The position numbers and the translations under genes are program-made. The notes below the pieces were generated by a model. That model ran no database searches. It was not told where the DNA came from and saw only the letters and a program-made list of their open reading frames with translations. From Trueperella sp. (GTDB taxonomy: Bacteria > Actinomycetota > Actinomycetes > Actinomycetales > Actinomycetaceae), in assembly GCA_012727825.1 (NCBI GenBank), contig JAAYGH010000116.1, positions 1-16,595 on the forward strand: a stretch of DNA of 16,595 bases. The letters run 5' to 3'. Of the stretch, positions 1 through 6,551 are shown piece after piece (within the stretch, counting starts at the first letter, position 1; each line of letters starts with the position of its first letter).

Positions 1-1270
1 CACCGGAGCTACTGACACGACCACCACTGAGGACACGACCGACGGCGACGACACGACCGACGGTGAGTGGCCTGACCTGACGGGCGAAACCCTGAACGTC
101 GCATCGGATTGGTCCGGTGCCGAACAGGCCAACTTCGAAGAAGTCCTTGCTGGCTTCTCGGACGCGACCGGCGCCGAGGTTGTCTACACCTCCCTCGGTA
201 ACAACGTTGCCACCGCCCTTGGAACGCAGATCGAAGGCGGATCACCTCCAAACATTGCTCTGATCCCCCAGCCGGGTCTGATGAACCAGCTTGTTGAGGA
301 CAGCTCAATTGTTCCACTCGCGGACGACGTCCTCGCGGAAGTTGAGGCGAACTACGCTGACACCTGGATCGACCTAGGCTCCGTGGACGGCGAGACGTAC
401 GGCGTCTGGTTCAAGGCCGCCAACAAGTCGACCATGTGGTACAACGTTGAGCTCTACGACGCCGCCGGTGTCGAGATTCCCGAAACTTGGGACGACTACG
501 TGACCGCCCTTGAAACACTTGCTGACTCGGGCACCTACGGCGTGTCGATCGGCGCAGACGTGGGCTGGCCGCTGACTGACTGGTTTGAAAACGTCTACCT
601 GCGCACCGCAGGGCCAGAGATGTACGACCAGTTGACCAATCACGAAATCCCGTGGACTGACCCGTCGGTTGAAGAAGCGCTGACCGTGCTCGCCGAAGTT
701 TGGGGCAACGACGCAGCTGTTCAGCCCGGTGGCGCACAGCGCACCTTCCCGGATTCGGTAACCGCCGTCTTCGGTGACTCTCCCGAGGCCGCCACCGTCT
801 ACGAGGGCGATTTCGTGGCAGGCAATATCGCTGATCAGACCTCCTCGGTCGTTGGTGAAGATGCCAAGTTCTACGCCTTCCCGTCAATCAACGACTCCGA
901 GCCGTCCGTGATGGGCGCCGGAAACGTTGCAGTTGCATTCGATGATTCTGAAGCAACTCAGGCACTCATGAAGTACCTTGCATCCCCGGATGCGGCCAAC
1001 GTGTGGATCGAGCTTGGTGGCTTCACCTCGCCGAACCAGAACGCTGACATGAGCCTGTACCCGGATGAGACCGCTCTCCAGATTGCTGAAGAGCTCGTCA
1101 ATGCTGAGGTCTTCCGCTTCGACATGTCTGACCTTGTTCCGTCTGAGTTCGGTGGAACAGAGGGCCAGGGCATGTGGCAGGAATTCATCAACTTCTATGA
1201 GAACCCGGATGACATCCAGGGTGCTATGGATTCGCTTGAAGCGGCCGCTGAGTCCGCTTACAGCAACTAA
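1..1270 (+). CDS. Carbohydrate ABC transporter substrate-binding lipoprotein, AglE-like (5' partial)
   Basis: The reading frame is open from base 2, so the start, signal peptide and lipobox lie off the left edge; 422 residues remain. The first 20 or so are a Thr/Asp/Gly-rich linker, as expected just after a lipid-anchored cysteine. The rest reads as a family 1 extracellular solute-binding protein: ALIPQPGLMNQL near 259-294, FKAANKSTMWYN near 410-447, a WPLTDWFENVYLRTAGPEMYD-type stretch near 566-625, and GGFTSPN near 1018-1038. These match the alpha-glucoside binding proteins typified by Sinorhizobium AglE. It should capture a sugar outside the cell and pass it to the two permeases just downstream. 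The exact sugar is not readable from sequence; alpha-glucosides are an inference from family resemblance. No ATPase gene is present, which fits actinobacterial importers served by a shared MsiK-type ATPase encoded elsewhere. Confidence 0.9.
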   Translation, partial: TGATDTTTTEDTTDGDDTTDGEWPDLTGETLNVASDWSGAEQANFEEVLAGFSDATGAEVVYTSLGNNVATALGTQIEGGSPPNIALIPQPGLMNQLVEDSSIVPLADDVLAEVEANYADTWIDLGSVDGETYGVWFKAANKSTMWYNVELYDAAGVEIPETWDDYVTALETLADSGTYGVSIGADVGWPLTDWFENVYLRTAGPEMYDQLTNHEIPWTDPSVEEALTVLAEVWGNDAAVQPGGAQRTFPDSVTAVFGDSPEAATVYEGDFVAGNIADQTSSVVGEDAKFYAFPSINDSEPSVMGAGNVAVAFDDSEATQALMKYLASPDAANVWIELGGFTSPNQNADMSLYPDETALQIAEELVNAEVFRFDMSDLVPSEFGGTEGQGMWQEFINFYENPDDIQGAMDSLEAAAESAYSN

Positions 1271-1280
1271 CCAGTAAGCA

Positions 1281-1316
1281 AGATGGGCGGGGCTTTTAAG
1301 TCCCGCCCATCTCTTT
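1281..1316 (+). terminator. Hairpin between binding-protein and permease genes
   Basis: A perfect 11-bp stem (1281-1291 with 1302-1312) is followed by CTTT. It starts 11 bases after the binding-protein stop and lies 59 bases before the first permease start. Such hairpins commonly stabilise the upstream mRNA or partly terminate, giving more binding protein than permease. The short T-run suggests leaky termination. Confidence 0.7.
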
Positions 1317-1374
1317 GCACCTGCGAGGCACATCGCAGCACTATCGACACACTGAGCACCTTGGGGATTTACTC

Positions 1375-2721
1375 ATGAGTACTGATACCGGCATTGCCAA
1401 GCGAACGCGCGAACCTAAGCCCACGGATAAGATCCGACCGAGCCGGCAAAAGATCAATCCGACACTCTGGTGGTTCTTGGGGCCTGCAATATTAATCTTG
1501 ATCGTCATGATCATCTATCCCGCCGGTTATTCTGTGGTGCGGGCGATGTTCGACAACTCAGGGAACTTCATTGGGCTCGGCAACTACACGCGCATGTTCT
1601 CGCTGTCCTCGACCAAGCAGGCCATTCAGAACAATCTTATTTGGGTGCTGGCCGCCCCGTTGATCACGACCACGCTCGGTCTTATCCTGGCCGTGCTCAT
1701 GGACAAGATCCGTTGGAAGACGGCCTTCCGCCTCATCATCTTCATGCCAATGGCCATCTCGATGCTCGCCGCAGGCATTATTTTCCGCTCGATCTTCCAG
1801 CAGAACCCCAACATTGGTTTCGCAAATGCCGCAATTGTGGCTGTCCAGCAGGTTGTGGGCGATTCCGCCCAATACCCCGGTGCTCGCCCGCGCGACGCGG
1901 AGGCGTTCACGCAAGCCCCCGACAACTCGATTGAGTCCGTTCAGACCATCAGTGCCGGCGAAGTTGCCGCGCTCCCGCTCGTGGGCATTCGCAACGACGC
2001 CATCCCGGAGCCCGAGGATCAAACGCAGGCCACCACCGCCGAGGCAATCACCGGGGGCGTGTCTGGCACTGTGTGGTTCGATTTCGTCCGCGGAGGCGGC
2101 GGCGAATCCGGCGTCATCGACGACGGCGAAGCTGGCTTGGGTGGCATTGAAGTCGAACTGCTGGACCCCTCGGGCGGCGTCGTCGCTGCGACGCATACCG
2201 ACGATGATGGAACCTTCCTGTTCGAGGACGCCGAGGGCGAATCATTTACTCTCCGGCTCACGGCAGCGAACTTCGCGGAAGCTCCCACGGGCGTGGACTG
2301 GCTTGGCCCCTCGCTCATCACCCCGGTCATGATCGTGGCATTCATTTGGATCTGGGCGGGGTTTGCGATGGTGATGATCGGCGCCGGCCTGTCCGCCGTC
2401 GACCGTTCGCTCATGGAAGCCGCACGCGTCGATGGAGCTAATGAGCTCCAGGTATTCCGGCACGTGACGATTCCGCAGTTGCTACCAACCGTCACAGTGG
2501 TGCTCGTGACCCTCACAATTAACGTGCTGAAAATCTTCGACCTCGTCTACGTCATACCACCCGGTCAATCGAAGGAAGCCGGCACGGTGGTGGCGGTGGA
2601 GATGTGGAAGCAGTTTGGCAATTACAACTACGGCATGGGCTCCGCGCTGGCAATCCTGCTCGTGGTCATGGTCTTGCCATTCATGCTCTGGCAGATTCGC
2701 AACTTCAGGAAGGGCAATTAA
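1375..2721 (+). CDS. Carbohydrate ABC transporter permease, AglF-like, with large extracellular Ig-like insertion
   Basis: Start chosen at ATG 1375, eight bases after GGGGA; an in-frame TTG at 1315 is less likely. The product is 448 residues, against roughly 290-320 for this family. Membrane segments are at about 33-57, 88-110, 117-140, 312-338, 372-392 and 423-443. The cytoplasmic EAA loop (EAARVDGA, from about 348) contacts the ATPase. The excess length is one insertion at about 150-305, between the third and fourth membrane segments, a loop expected outside the cell. It has a Pro/Thr/Glu-rich, low-structure stretch followed by a beta-rich domain (about 228-300) with SdrD/Cna B-like features: GTVWFD start, DDGEAGLGGIEVELLD, HTDDDGTFLFED. 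The insertion is in frame and the flanking membrane parts are intact. It forms the import channel with the next gene. Family call is firm; substrate is inferred. Confidence 0.88.
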   Translation: MSTDTGIAKRTREPKPTDKIRPSRQKINPTLWWFLGPAILILIVMIIYPAGYSVVRAMFDNSGNFIGLGNYTRMFSLSSTKQAIQNNLIWVLAAPLITTTLGLILAVLMDKIRWKTAFRLIIFMPMAISMLAAGIIFRSIFQQNPNIGFANAAIVAVQQVVGDSAQYPGARPRDAEAFTQAPDNSIESVQTISAGEVAALPLVGIRNDAIPEPEDQTQATTAEAITGGVSGTVWFDFVRGGGGESGVIDDGEAGLGGIEVELLDPSGGVVAATHTDDDGTFLFEDAEGESFTLRLTAANFAEAPTGVDWLGPSLITPVMIVAFIWIWAGFAMVMIGAGLSAVDRSLMEAARVDGANELQVFRHVTIPQLLPTVTVVLVTLTINVLKIFDLVYVIPPGQSKEAGTVVAVEMWKQFGNYNYGMGSALAILLVVMVLPFMLWQIRNFRKGN

Positions 2722-2723
2722 TC

Positions 2724-3653
2724 ATGACAACCACTGAAGTCACAGAGCCGCAGGTGGCGAAAGCTCCGGCCGCGGCAGCCCATGGCTCACAGACGGGCCG
2801 CAAGCGTACGCTTGGCGAACACATCAACCGCATCCTGTCGAACTCCGTGGTCAACATCGTGCTACTCCTCGTGGCTGCGATGTGGCTGCTACCCACCGTT
2901 GGGCTGTTCTTCCAGTCCGTGCGCACCCCGCAAGACAACGCGCAAACCGGCTGGTGGACGATCTTCGATAACTTTGAGCAGTGGACGTGGGGTAATTACG
3001 AGTCCATTCTTAACAATGACTCGATGATGCAGTCGCTGTGGAATACCGTGCTGATCGTCGTGCCCTCCACCTTCCTCGTGGTCCTCATTGGCGCGATGGC
3101 CGGCTACGCGCTCGCGTGGATTGAGTTCCCGGGCCGCACCGCACTGCTGACTCTCATCGTTGGCCTCATGGCCGTGCCGTTGCAGGTGTCATTCATTCCA
3201 CTCGCGCAGCTGTTCGGCTCGATCGGAATTTTCGGAACACGCTGGGCAGTGATTTTGTTCCATACCGCCTTCGGTTTGCCGTTCGCGGTATTCCTTATGC
3301 GCAACTATTTCCGCCAGATCTCACCCGAGCTCATGGAGGCAGCGCGCCTCGACGGCGCGAGCGAAATGAGGATATTCCTCCGCATTGCACTACCGCTAGG
3401 CGCGCCTGCGCTTGCATCGCTCACGATCTTCCAGTTTTTGTGGTCGTGGAATGACATGCTTGTGGCCCTCATTTTCGCGGGGCCTCAAGATAAGCCGATT
3501 ACGGTGGCGCTCTCCGAGCAGCTCAGGTTATTCTCCTCGAATATCGACATTCTTGCGGCCGGCGCCTTCCTGTCGATGATCATCCCGATCCTCGTCTTCT
3601 TCGCAGGGCAAAGATACTTCGTCAGCGCTTTGTTGCAGGGTTCCACAAAGTAA
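2724..3653 (+). CDS. Carbohydrate ABC transporter permease, AglG/MalG-like
   Basis: Start chosen at ATG 2724, with AGGAAGGG 10 bases upstream and only two bases after the previous stop, so the two permeases are translationally close and surely co-transcribed. The product is 309 residues, normal for the family. A polar N-terminus (about 1-45) precedes a first membrane segment with MWLLPTVGLFFQSVR; further membrane segments follow. The EAA loop reads EAARLDGASEMRIF from about residue 205, followed by the typical ALPLGAPALASLTIFQF and WSWNDMLVALIF. The C-terminus ends in the usual ILVFFAGQRYFVSALLQGSTK-like tail of AglG/MalG proteins. It is the second half of the sugar channel with the upstream permease. 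No ATPase or glycosidase gene follows; the operon closes at a terminator. Confidence 0.92.
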   Translation: MTTTEVTEPQVAKAPAAAAHGSQTGRKRTLGEHINRILSNSVVNIVLLLVAAMWLLPTVGLFFQSVRTPQDNAQTGWWTIFDNFEQWTWGNYESILNNDSMMQSLWNTVLIVVPSTFLVVLIGAMAGYALAWIEFPGRTALLTLIVGLMAVPLQVSFIPLAQLFGSIGIFGTRWAVILFHTAFGLPFAVFLMRNYFRQISPELMEAARLDGASEMRIFLRIALPLGAPALASLTIFQFLWSWNDMLVALIFAGPQDKPITVALSEQLRLFSSNIDILAAGAFLSMIIPILVFFAGQRYFVSALLQGSTK

Positions 3654-3668
3654 CAGCGGTATATCGAC

Positions 3669-3709
3669 GGCGGGGCGGGGCTGATGTCGGTCTCGCCCCG
3701 CCTTGATTT
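3669..3709 (+). terminator. Terminator of the sugar ABC operon
   Basis: A 9-bp GC-only stem (3669-3677 with 3694-3702), extendable by G-U pairs, followed by TTGATTT. It lies 15 bases after the permease stop codon. Confidence 0.7.
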
Positions 3710-3762
3710 GTGACAAGACTGACCCAGTATGTGGCCGGGACTTTTGCAAGGACGGCGTTGGC

Positions 3763-3777
3763 GTGTCACAATGACAC
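3763..3777. repeat. Short inverted repeat GTGTCA-caa-TGACAC
   Basis: A perfect 6-bp inverted repeat with 3-bp spacer lies 40 bases upstream of tRNA-Ser(UGA). It has the size of a protein-binding half-site pair, but could be chance. No partner regulator is in the window. Confidence 0.3.
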
Positions 3778-3816
3778 GGTGGCTTTCTCTCGCCGATCAC
3801 GGCAGGGGCAAGCGCA

Positions 3817-3904
3817 GGAGGGTTGTCAGAGCGGCCGAATGAGACGGTCTTGAAAACCGTTATACGGCAATCCCGTATCGGGGGTTCGAATCCCCCACCC
3901 TCCG
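3817..3904 (+). tRNA. tRNA-Ser (anticodon UGA)
   Basis: An 88-nt cloverleaf with the long variable arm of a type II tRNA. Acceptor GGAGGGT (3817-3823) pairs with ACCCTCC (3897-3903). Anticodon stem ACGGT/ACCGT encloses loop CTTGAAA, giving anticodon TGA at 3851-3853. The T arm contains GGTTCGAATCC. The discriminator is G3904 and CCA is not encoded. It reads UCA and related Ser codons. Confidence 0.97.
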
Positions 3905-3909
3905 CACGT

Positions 3910-3941
3910 AATGAGCGCCCAGCATATGCTGGGCGCTCATT
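3910..3941 (+). terminator. 32-bp perfect palindrome after tRNA-Ser(UGA)
   Basis: Bases 3910-3925 are exactly self-complementary to 3926-3941, giving a stem of about 14 bp with a minimal loop, five bases after the tRNA end. TTGTTGTG follows, so the T-tract is poor. Most likely the tRNA terminator, possibly acting in both directions since the candidate minus-strand microprotein gene at 3964-4041 ends just beyond it. Confidence 0.6.
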
Positions 3942-3963
3942 GTTGTGAGGATCATTTCCGGCT

Positions 3964-4041
3964 TTAAATAAACATCTGAATAAGCCACACCAACACAACA
4001 ATGATGAGCACAGCGCCGAGAATTCGAATAATCGTGTTCAT
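3964..4041 (-). CDS. Candidate 25-residue single-span membrane peptide
   Basis: The minus-strand frame begins at ATG 4041-4039, seven bases after GGAG, and ends at TAA 3966-3964. The peptide starts MNTIIRILGAV and is almost entirely a hydrophobic helix (I, L, V, W, M, F) with one Arg near the N-terminus, as expected of a one-span membrane microprotein. An ATG two codons upstream is too close to the SD. The reading ends 23 bases before the tRNA palindrome, which would serve as its terminator. I do not recognise the family. A hydrophobic frame this short can arise by chance; the SD spacing and position support it. Confidence 0.42.
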   Translation of the reverse strand: MNTIIRILGAVLIIVVLVWLIQMFI

Positions 4042-4214
4042 TGACATTCTCCGTTCCAAATTTGTTGATCAATTTCACTAAGCATCCACGAAATACGCTC
4101 AAATAAGTAGATGAATCCGCCATCAGAGAATCAATGGAGCGAAAACTCGACGCGCGTTTAACCAGCGACGCAGGTCTTTTCGCAGGTCAGACACTCAAGC
4201 ACACGGCCTGCCTC

Positions 4215-4241
4215 ATTCACACATTCATTGATTGTGTGAAT
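4215..4241. repeat. Inverted repeat ATTCACACA / TGTGTGAAT
   Basis: A perfect 9-bp stem with a 9-base centre in an otherwise empty intergenic stretch. It could be an operator or a hairpin; nothing next to it decides. Confidence 0.4.
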
Positions 4242-4351
4242 CCTTGACTGCGCTTGCAGCGATCACGAGGGGTTCTTTCCGAATGGCGTCAACGTCGGAC
4301 CCATACCAGCCCACTTCCTTTATAGCCCCGTGGGGGAAGTTGAAGCGCCGG

Positions 4352-4382
4352 TTGGCAACCGAAGCGGTGAATCGGCTATTCT
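4352..4382 (+). promoter_or_regulatory. Possible promoter of tRNA-Ser(GCU)
   Basis: TTGGCA at 4352-4357 and TATTCT at 4377-4382 are separated by 19 bases, with a predicted start just ahead of the mature tRNA end at 4393. The spacing is long, so support is modest. Confidence 0.35.
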
Positions 4383-4392
4383 TGTGAGGCTT

Positions 4393-4481
4393 GGAGATAT
4401 GGCTGAGTGGTCGAAAGCGCTCCCCTGCTAAGGGAGTAGTCGCATATACGCGGCTCGAGGGTTCAAATCCCTCTATCTCCG
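4393..4481 (+). tRNA. tRNA-Ser (anticodon GCU)
   Basis: An 89-nt type II cloverleaf. Acceptor GGAGATA (4393-4399) pairs with TATCTCC (4474-4480). Anticodon loop CTGCTAA gives GCT at 4427-4429. The long variable arm is present and the T arm reads GGTTCAAATCC. Discriminator G4481; CCA not encoded. It reads AGC/AGU Ser codons. It is the second Ser tRNA within 600 bp. Confidence 0.97.
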
Positions 4482-4486
4482 CGCGC

Positions 4487-4519
4487 AGCCCCTTCCGAGG
4501 AGACTCGGGAGGGGCTTTT
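4487..4519 (+). terminator. Terminator of tRNA-Ser(GCU)
   Basis: A 13-bp stem (4487-4499 with 4504-4516, one G-U pair) with a GAGA loop, ending in a TTTT run. It begins six bases after the tRNA. Confidence 0.85.
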
Positions 4520-4622
4520 CGTTGCTATCAAGCCGTTTTGAGGTTAGGTGCGGCCGGGCGGGGCTGCCGAGTGTGCACGGCAGGATGCACCCAGCACCAC
4601 ACAGACCGGGCAGGTTCCCACC

Positions 4623-4651
4623 AAACGGGGCAGGAACTTCCTGCCCCGTTT
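4623..4651. repeat. 29-bp perfect palindrome (hairpin)
   Basis: The arms 4623-4636 and 4638-4651 are exactly complementary around a single C (AAACGGGGCAGGAA and its complement). The stem would fold with a loop of about five bases. It lies 100 bp ahead of the HTH-DUF3887 gene, with no gene ending immediately beside it. Confidence 0.65.
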
Positions 4652-4684
4652 AGCCAGAACTTGCACCATCTGCAGAATGGGGCG

Positions 4685-4707
4685 GACGGCGGGGCGAGCC
4701 CGCCGTC
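4685..4707. repeat. GC-rich hairpin upstream of the HTH-DUF3887 gene
   Basis: A 9-bp perfect stem (4685-4693 with 4699-4707) around GCGAG. A TTGACA box follows at 4717-4722. With the palindrome at 4623-4651 this makes two strong hairpins in the 5' region of the next gene. Confidence 0.55.
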
Positions 4708-4752
4708 AACTCGGGGTTGACACGAGGCGTAAACCTTTGGTTGACTACTTTC

Positions 4753-5331
4753 ATGGACAAGATTCTTTCCGCACAGCAGGCTATTGAGGACGCTCACCAG
4801 CAACTGCAAGACGCAGTTTTGGAAGCCCGCGCCAATGGTTCAACATGGGCAGACATCGGGCAGGTGCTCGGTATCTCCCGCCAAGCCGCTTTCAAACGAT
4901 TCGGCAAACCCGTCATGCCAACGACAGGAGAAACAATGTCTCAGCGTTCAGTCGACCAGTACCCCGATCTTGCCCAGCGCTTCTTCACCAACGTTGCCAA
5001 CGGCAACGAGGAAGCCACGATGTCCATGCTTCACCACAGGGTTCGCGAAGAACTCTCGTGGGACGTGCTCTCATCCGTGTGGGCGCAAGCTCTCTCGGAA
5101 CAGGGCGAGCTCGAGGGATTCGAGAACACATTCGTCACCGCACCGAAGGGCACTTCGCCCGAGGCCGGCCTTCTTCAAAAGCTCTCCCGCAAGATGCTCG
5201 GCGTGGCCGTTGTGGTCACGACGATCAAGCAGGAAGCTGGCGAACTCCAAGGTCGCGTTGCATTCGATAACGACGACGCGATCGTCGGCGTCTACTACCT
5301 TCCGGTGGGCTCGACCGACTTCCAGTTCTAA
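4753..5331 (+). CDS. HTH and DUF3887 domain protein
   Basis: Start chosen at ATG 4753, giving 192 residues; no SD precedes it, so it may be leaderless, and in-frame TTG codons at 4741 and 4717 are alternatives. Residues about 5-51 form an amphipathic helix plus a helix-turn-helix, STWADIGQVLGISRQAAFKRFG at about 30-51, typical of small actinobacterial proteins that bind DNA through a Gly-Ile-Ser-Arg-Gln-Ala turn. The rest (about 70-190) resembles DUF3887: QRFFTNVANGNEEATMSMLH, a central VWAQALSEQGELEGFENT, and a terminal VAFDNDDAIVGVYYLP. DUF3887 is a small fold of unknown, perhaps ligand-binding, role. A one-component regulator is a reasonable inference but no target is evident. The gene converges on kbl. 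Confidence 0.82.
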   Translation: MDKILSAQQAIEDAHQQLQDAVLEARANGSTWADIGQVLGISRQAAFKRFGKPVMPTTGETMSQRSVDQYPDLAQRFFTNVANGNEEATMSMLHHRVREELSWDVLSSVWAQALSEQGELEGFENTFVTAPKGTSPEAGLLQKLSRKMLGVAVVVTTIKQEAGELQGRVAFDNDDAIVGVYYLPVGSTDFQF

Positions 5332-5337
5332 GCGCCA

Positions 5338-5364
5338 CCCGGCAGTCAGACCCCCGGCAGTCAG
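5338..5364. repeat. Tandem 12-of-15-bp direct repeat at the convergent gene junction
   Basis: CCCGGCAGTCAG occurs at 5338-5349 and 5353-5364, offset 15 bp. The second copy includes the kbl stop codon (TCA on the plus strand, 5361-5363). Probably a small slippage duplication. Confidence 0.6.
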
Positions 5365-6551
5365 GCTACCTGGTCGCGGCTCTTTGTGAACGCGTCGACG
5401 CAAGCTCGAACGTCGTCGTCGGAATGGGCCGCGGACAGCTGGACGCGGATACGCGCCTGACCCAGCGGAACCACCGGATAGGAAAACGCGGTGACGTAGA
5501 CGCCGTTGTCGAGCATCTTCTCGGCGATCTCGCCGGCCAGCCGCGCGCCGTCGTCGCCGGGGAACATCACGGCGATGATGGCGTGCGAGCCAGGAAGCAG
5601 TTCGAAGCCAGCCTCTTCCATGAGTTCACGGAAGAGCTTGGCGTTGTGCTGAAGGCGCTCGCGCCGGTCGTCGCCGTCGCGGACGATGTCGAGTGCGGCC
5701 AACGATCCCGCTACCAGCGAGGGAGCCACCGCGTTGGAGAATAGGTATGGCCGCGCCCGCTGCTTGAGCAGGTCAATCACTTCCTGCGGCCCGGCAACGT
5801 ATCCGCCCGACGCCCCGCCGAGCGCCTTGCCAAGGGTGCCGGTGAGGATGTCCACCCGGTCCTCCACTCCCAGCATGGAGTGGGTGCCAGCGCCGTGCTC
5901 GCCAACGATGCCCGTGGCGTGCGAATCGTCCACGAGGACCATCGCACCGAACTCCTCGGCCAGATCGCAAATCTCGGGGAGCTTGGCGAAGTAGCCGTCC
6001 ATGGAGAACACGCCGTCGGTGGCGATGAGGATGCGCCTGGCGCCAGCCTCGCGCGCGGCCTCGAGCTGCGCGCGCAGGTCCGCCATGTCTGAGTTCTTGT
6101 AGCGGAAGCGCTTGGCCTTGCACAGCCGCACGCCATCAATGATCGAGGCGTGGTTTAGTTCGTCGGAGACGACGGCGTCATCCTTGCTGAGCAGCACCTC
6201 GAAGATGCCGCCATTCGCATCAAAGCAGGAGGGGAAGAGAATGGAATCTTCCTTGCCCACAAACTCGGCGATCTTGCGCTCGAGATCGCGGTGAATCGTC
6301 TGCGTTCCGCAGATGAAGCGGACGGACGCGGTTCCATAGCCGTACTCGTCGAGACCGCGCCGGGCGGCGTCGACGATCTGCTCGTTGTCGGCAAGCCCGA
6401 GGTAGTTGTTGGCGCAAAAGTTCAGGTAATCGCCCGTCGTCGTCGAAATGCTCGCCGACTGCGGGGTGGTGATATAACGCTCGTTCTTGTACAGGCCCGC
6501 CTCGCGGATCTCCTCGAGGGTGCCAGCGAGTTCCTCGCGAATCGTAAACAT
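5361..6551 (-). CDS. kbl: Glycine C-acetyltransferase (2-amino-3-ketobutyrate CoA ligase)
   Basis: A 396-residue PLP enzyme, the normal length for Kbl. It cleaves 2-amino-3-oxobutanoate with CoA to glycine and acetyl-CoA, the second step of threonine degradation, in the cytosol. Visible fold-type I features are [11 protein letters not shown] near 44-54, [16 protein letters not shown] near 76-91, the PLP-contacting DDSHATG (208-214), and the lysine motif [10 protein letters not shown] with K242 as the Schiff-base residue. The paralogous families AONS and SPT share the fold, but the CGTQ..H.DLE and FCANNYLG wording and the partner gene favour Kbl. The ATG overlaps the tdh stop as TGATG, with GGAG seven bases upstream inside tdh, so translation is probably coupled. 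Confidence 0.95.
   Translation of the reverse strand: MFTIREELAGTLEEIREAGLYKNERYITTPQSASISTTTGDYLNFCANNYLGLADNEQIVDAARRGLDEYGYGTASVRFICGTQTIHRDLERKIAEFVGKEDSILFPSCFDANGGIFEVLLSKDDAVVSDELNHASIIDGVRLCKAKRFRYKNSDMADLRAQLEAAREAGARRILIATDGVFSMDGYFAKLPEICDLAEEFGAMVLVDDSHATGIVGEHGAGTHSMLGVEDRVDILTGTLGKALGGASGGYVAGPQEVIDLLKQRARPYLFSNAVAPSLVAGSLAALDIVRDGDDRRERLQHNAKLFRELMEEAGFELLPGSHAIIAVMFPGDDGARLAGEIAEKMLDNGVYVTAFSYPVVPLGQARIRVQLSAAHSDDDVRACVDAFTKSRDQVA

Larger units (their letters stand above)
4042..4392. other. 350-bp intergenic region between the microprotein candidate and tRNA-Ser(GCU)
   Basis: No convincing gene. The left half (4042-4140) is AT-rich for this window and would be the 5' region of the minus-strand microprotein. 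A 9-bp inverted repeat (4215-4223 with 4233-4241, ATTCACACA/TGTGTGAAT) sits in the middle. Near the right end, TTGGCA (4352-4357) and TATTCT (4377-4382) are candidate promoter boxes for the tRNA. Confidence 0.5.

Noticed and set aside
1822..2290. Assembly chimera or separate gene inserted in the permease
   Set aside because: The frame is continuous, base composition matches the flanks, and the block falls exactly in an extracellular loop; kept as a genuine domain insertion pending comparison.
2019..2516. 165-codon minus-strand frame opposite the permease insertion
   Set aside because: The plus-strand frame keeps the permease continuous on both sides; the antisense product is Ser/Pro/Thr-rich low complexity with no SD noted.
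3485..4123. Minus-strand frames crossing the permease end and tRNA-Ser(UGA)
   Set aside because: They run through the tRNA and the ABC terminator and have non-coding composition; only the 25-codon frame at 3964-4041 kept some support.
3817..4481. Integration (att) sites at the two tRNA-Ser genes
   Set aside because: I found no duplicate of either tRNA 3' end in the window and no integrase or phage gene.
4391..4720. 109-codon plus-strand frame beginning at tRNA-Ser(GCU)
   Set aside because: It reads through a clear tRNA and its terminator, and the sequence beyond is hairpin-rich with no domain or SD.
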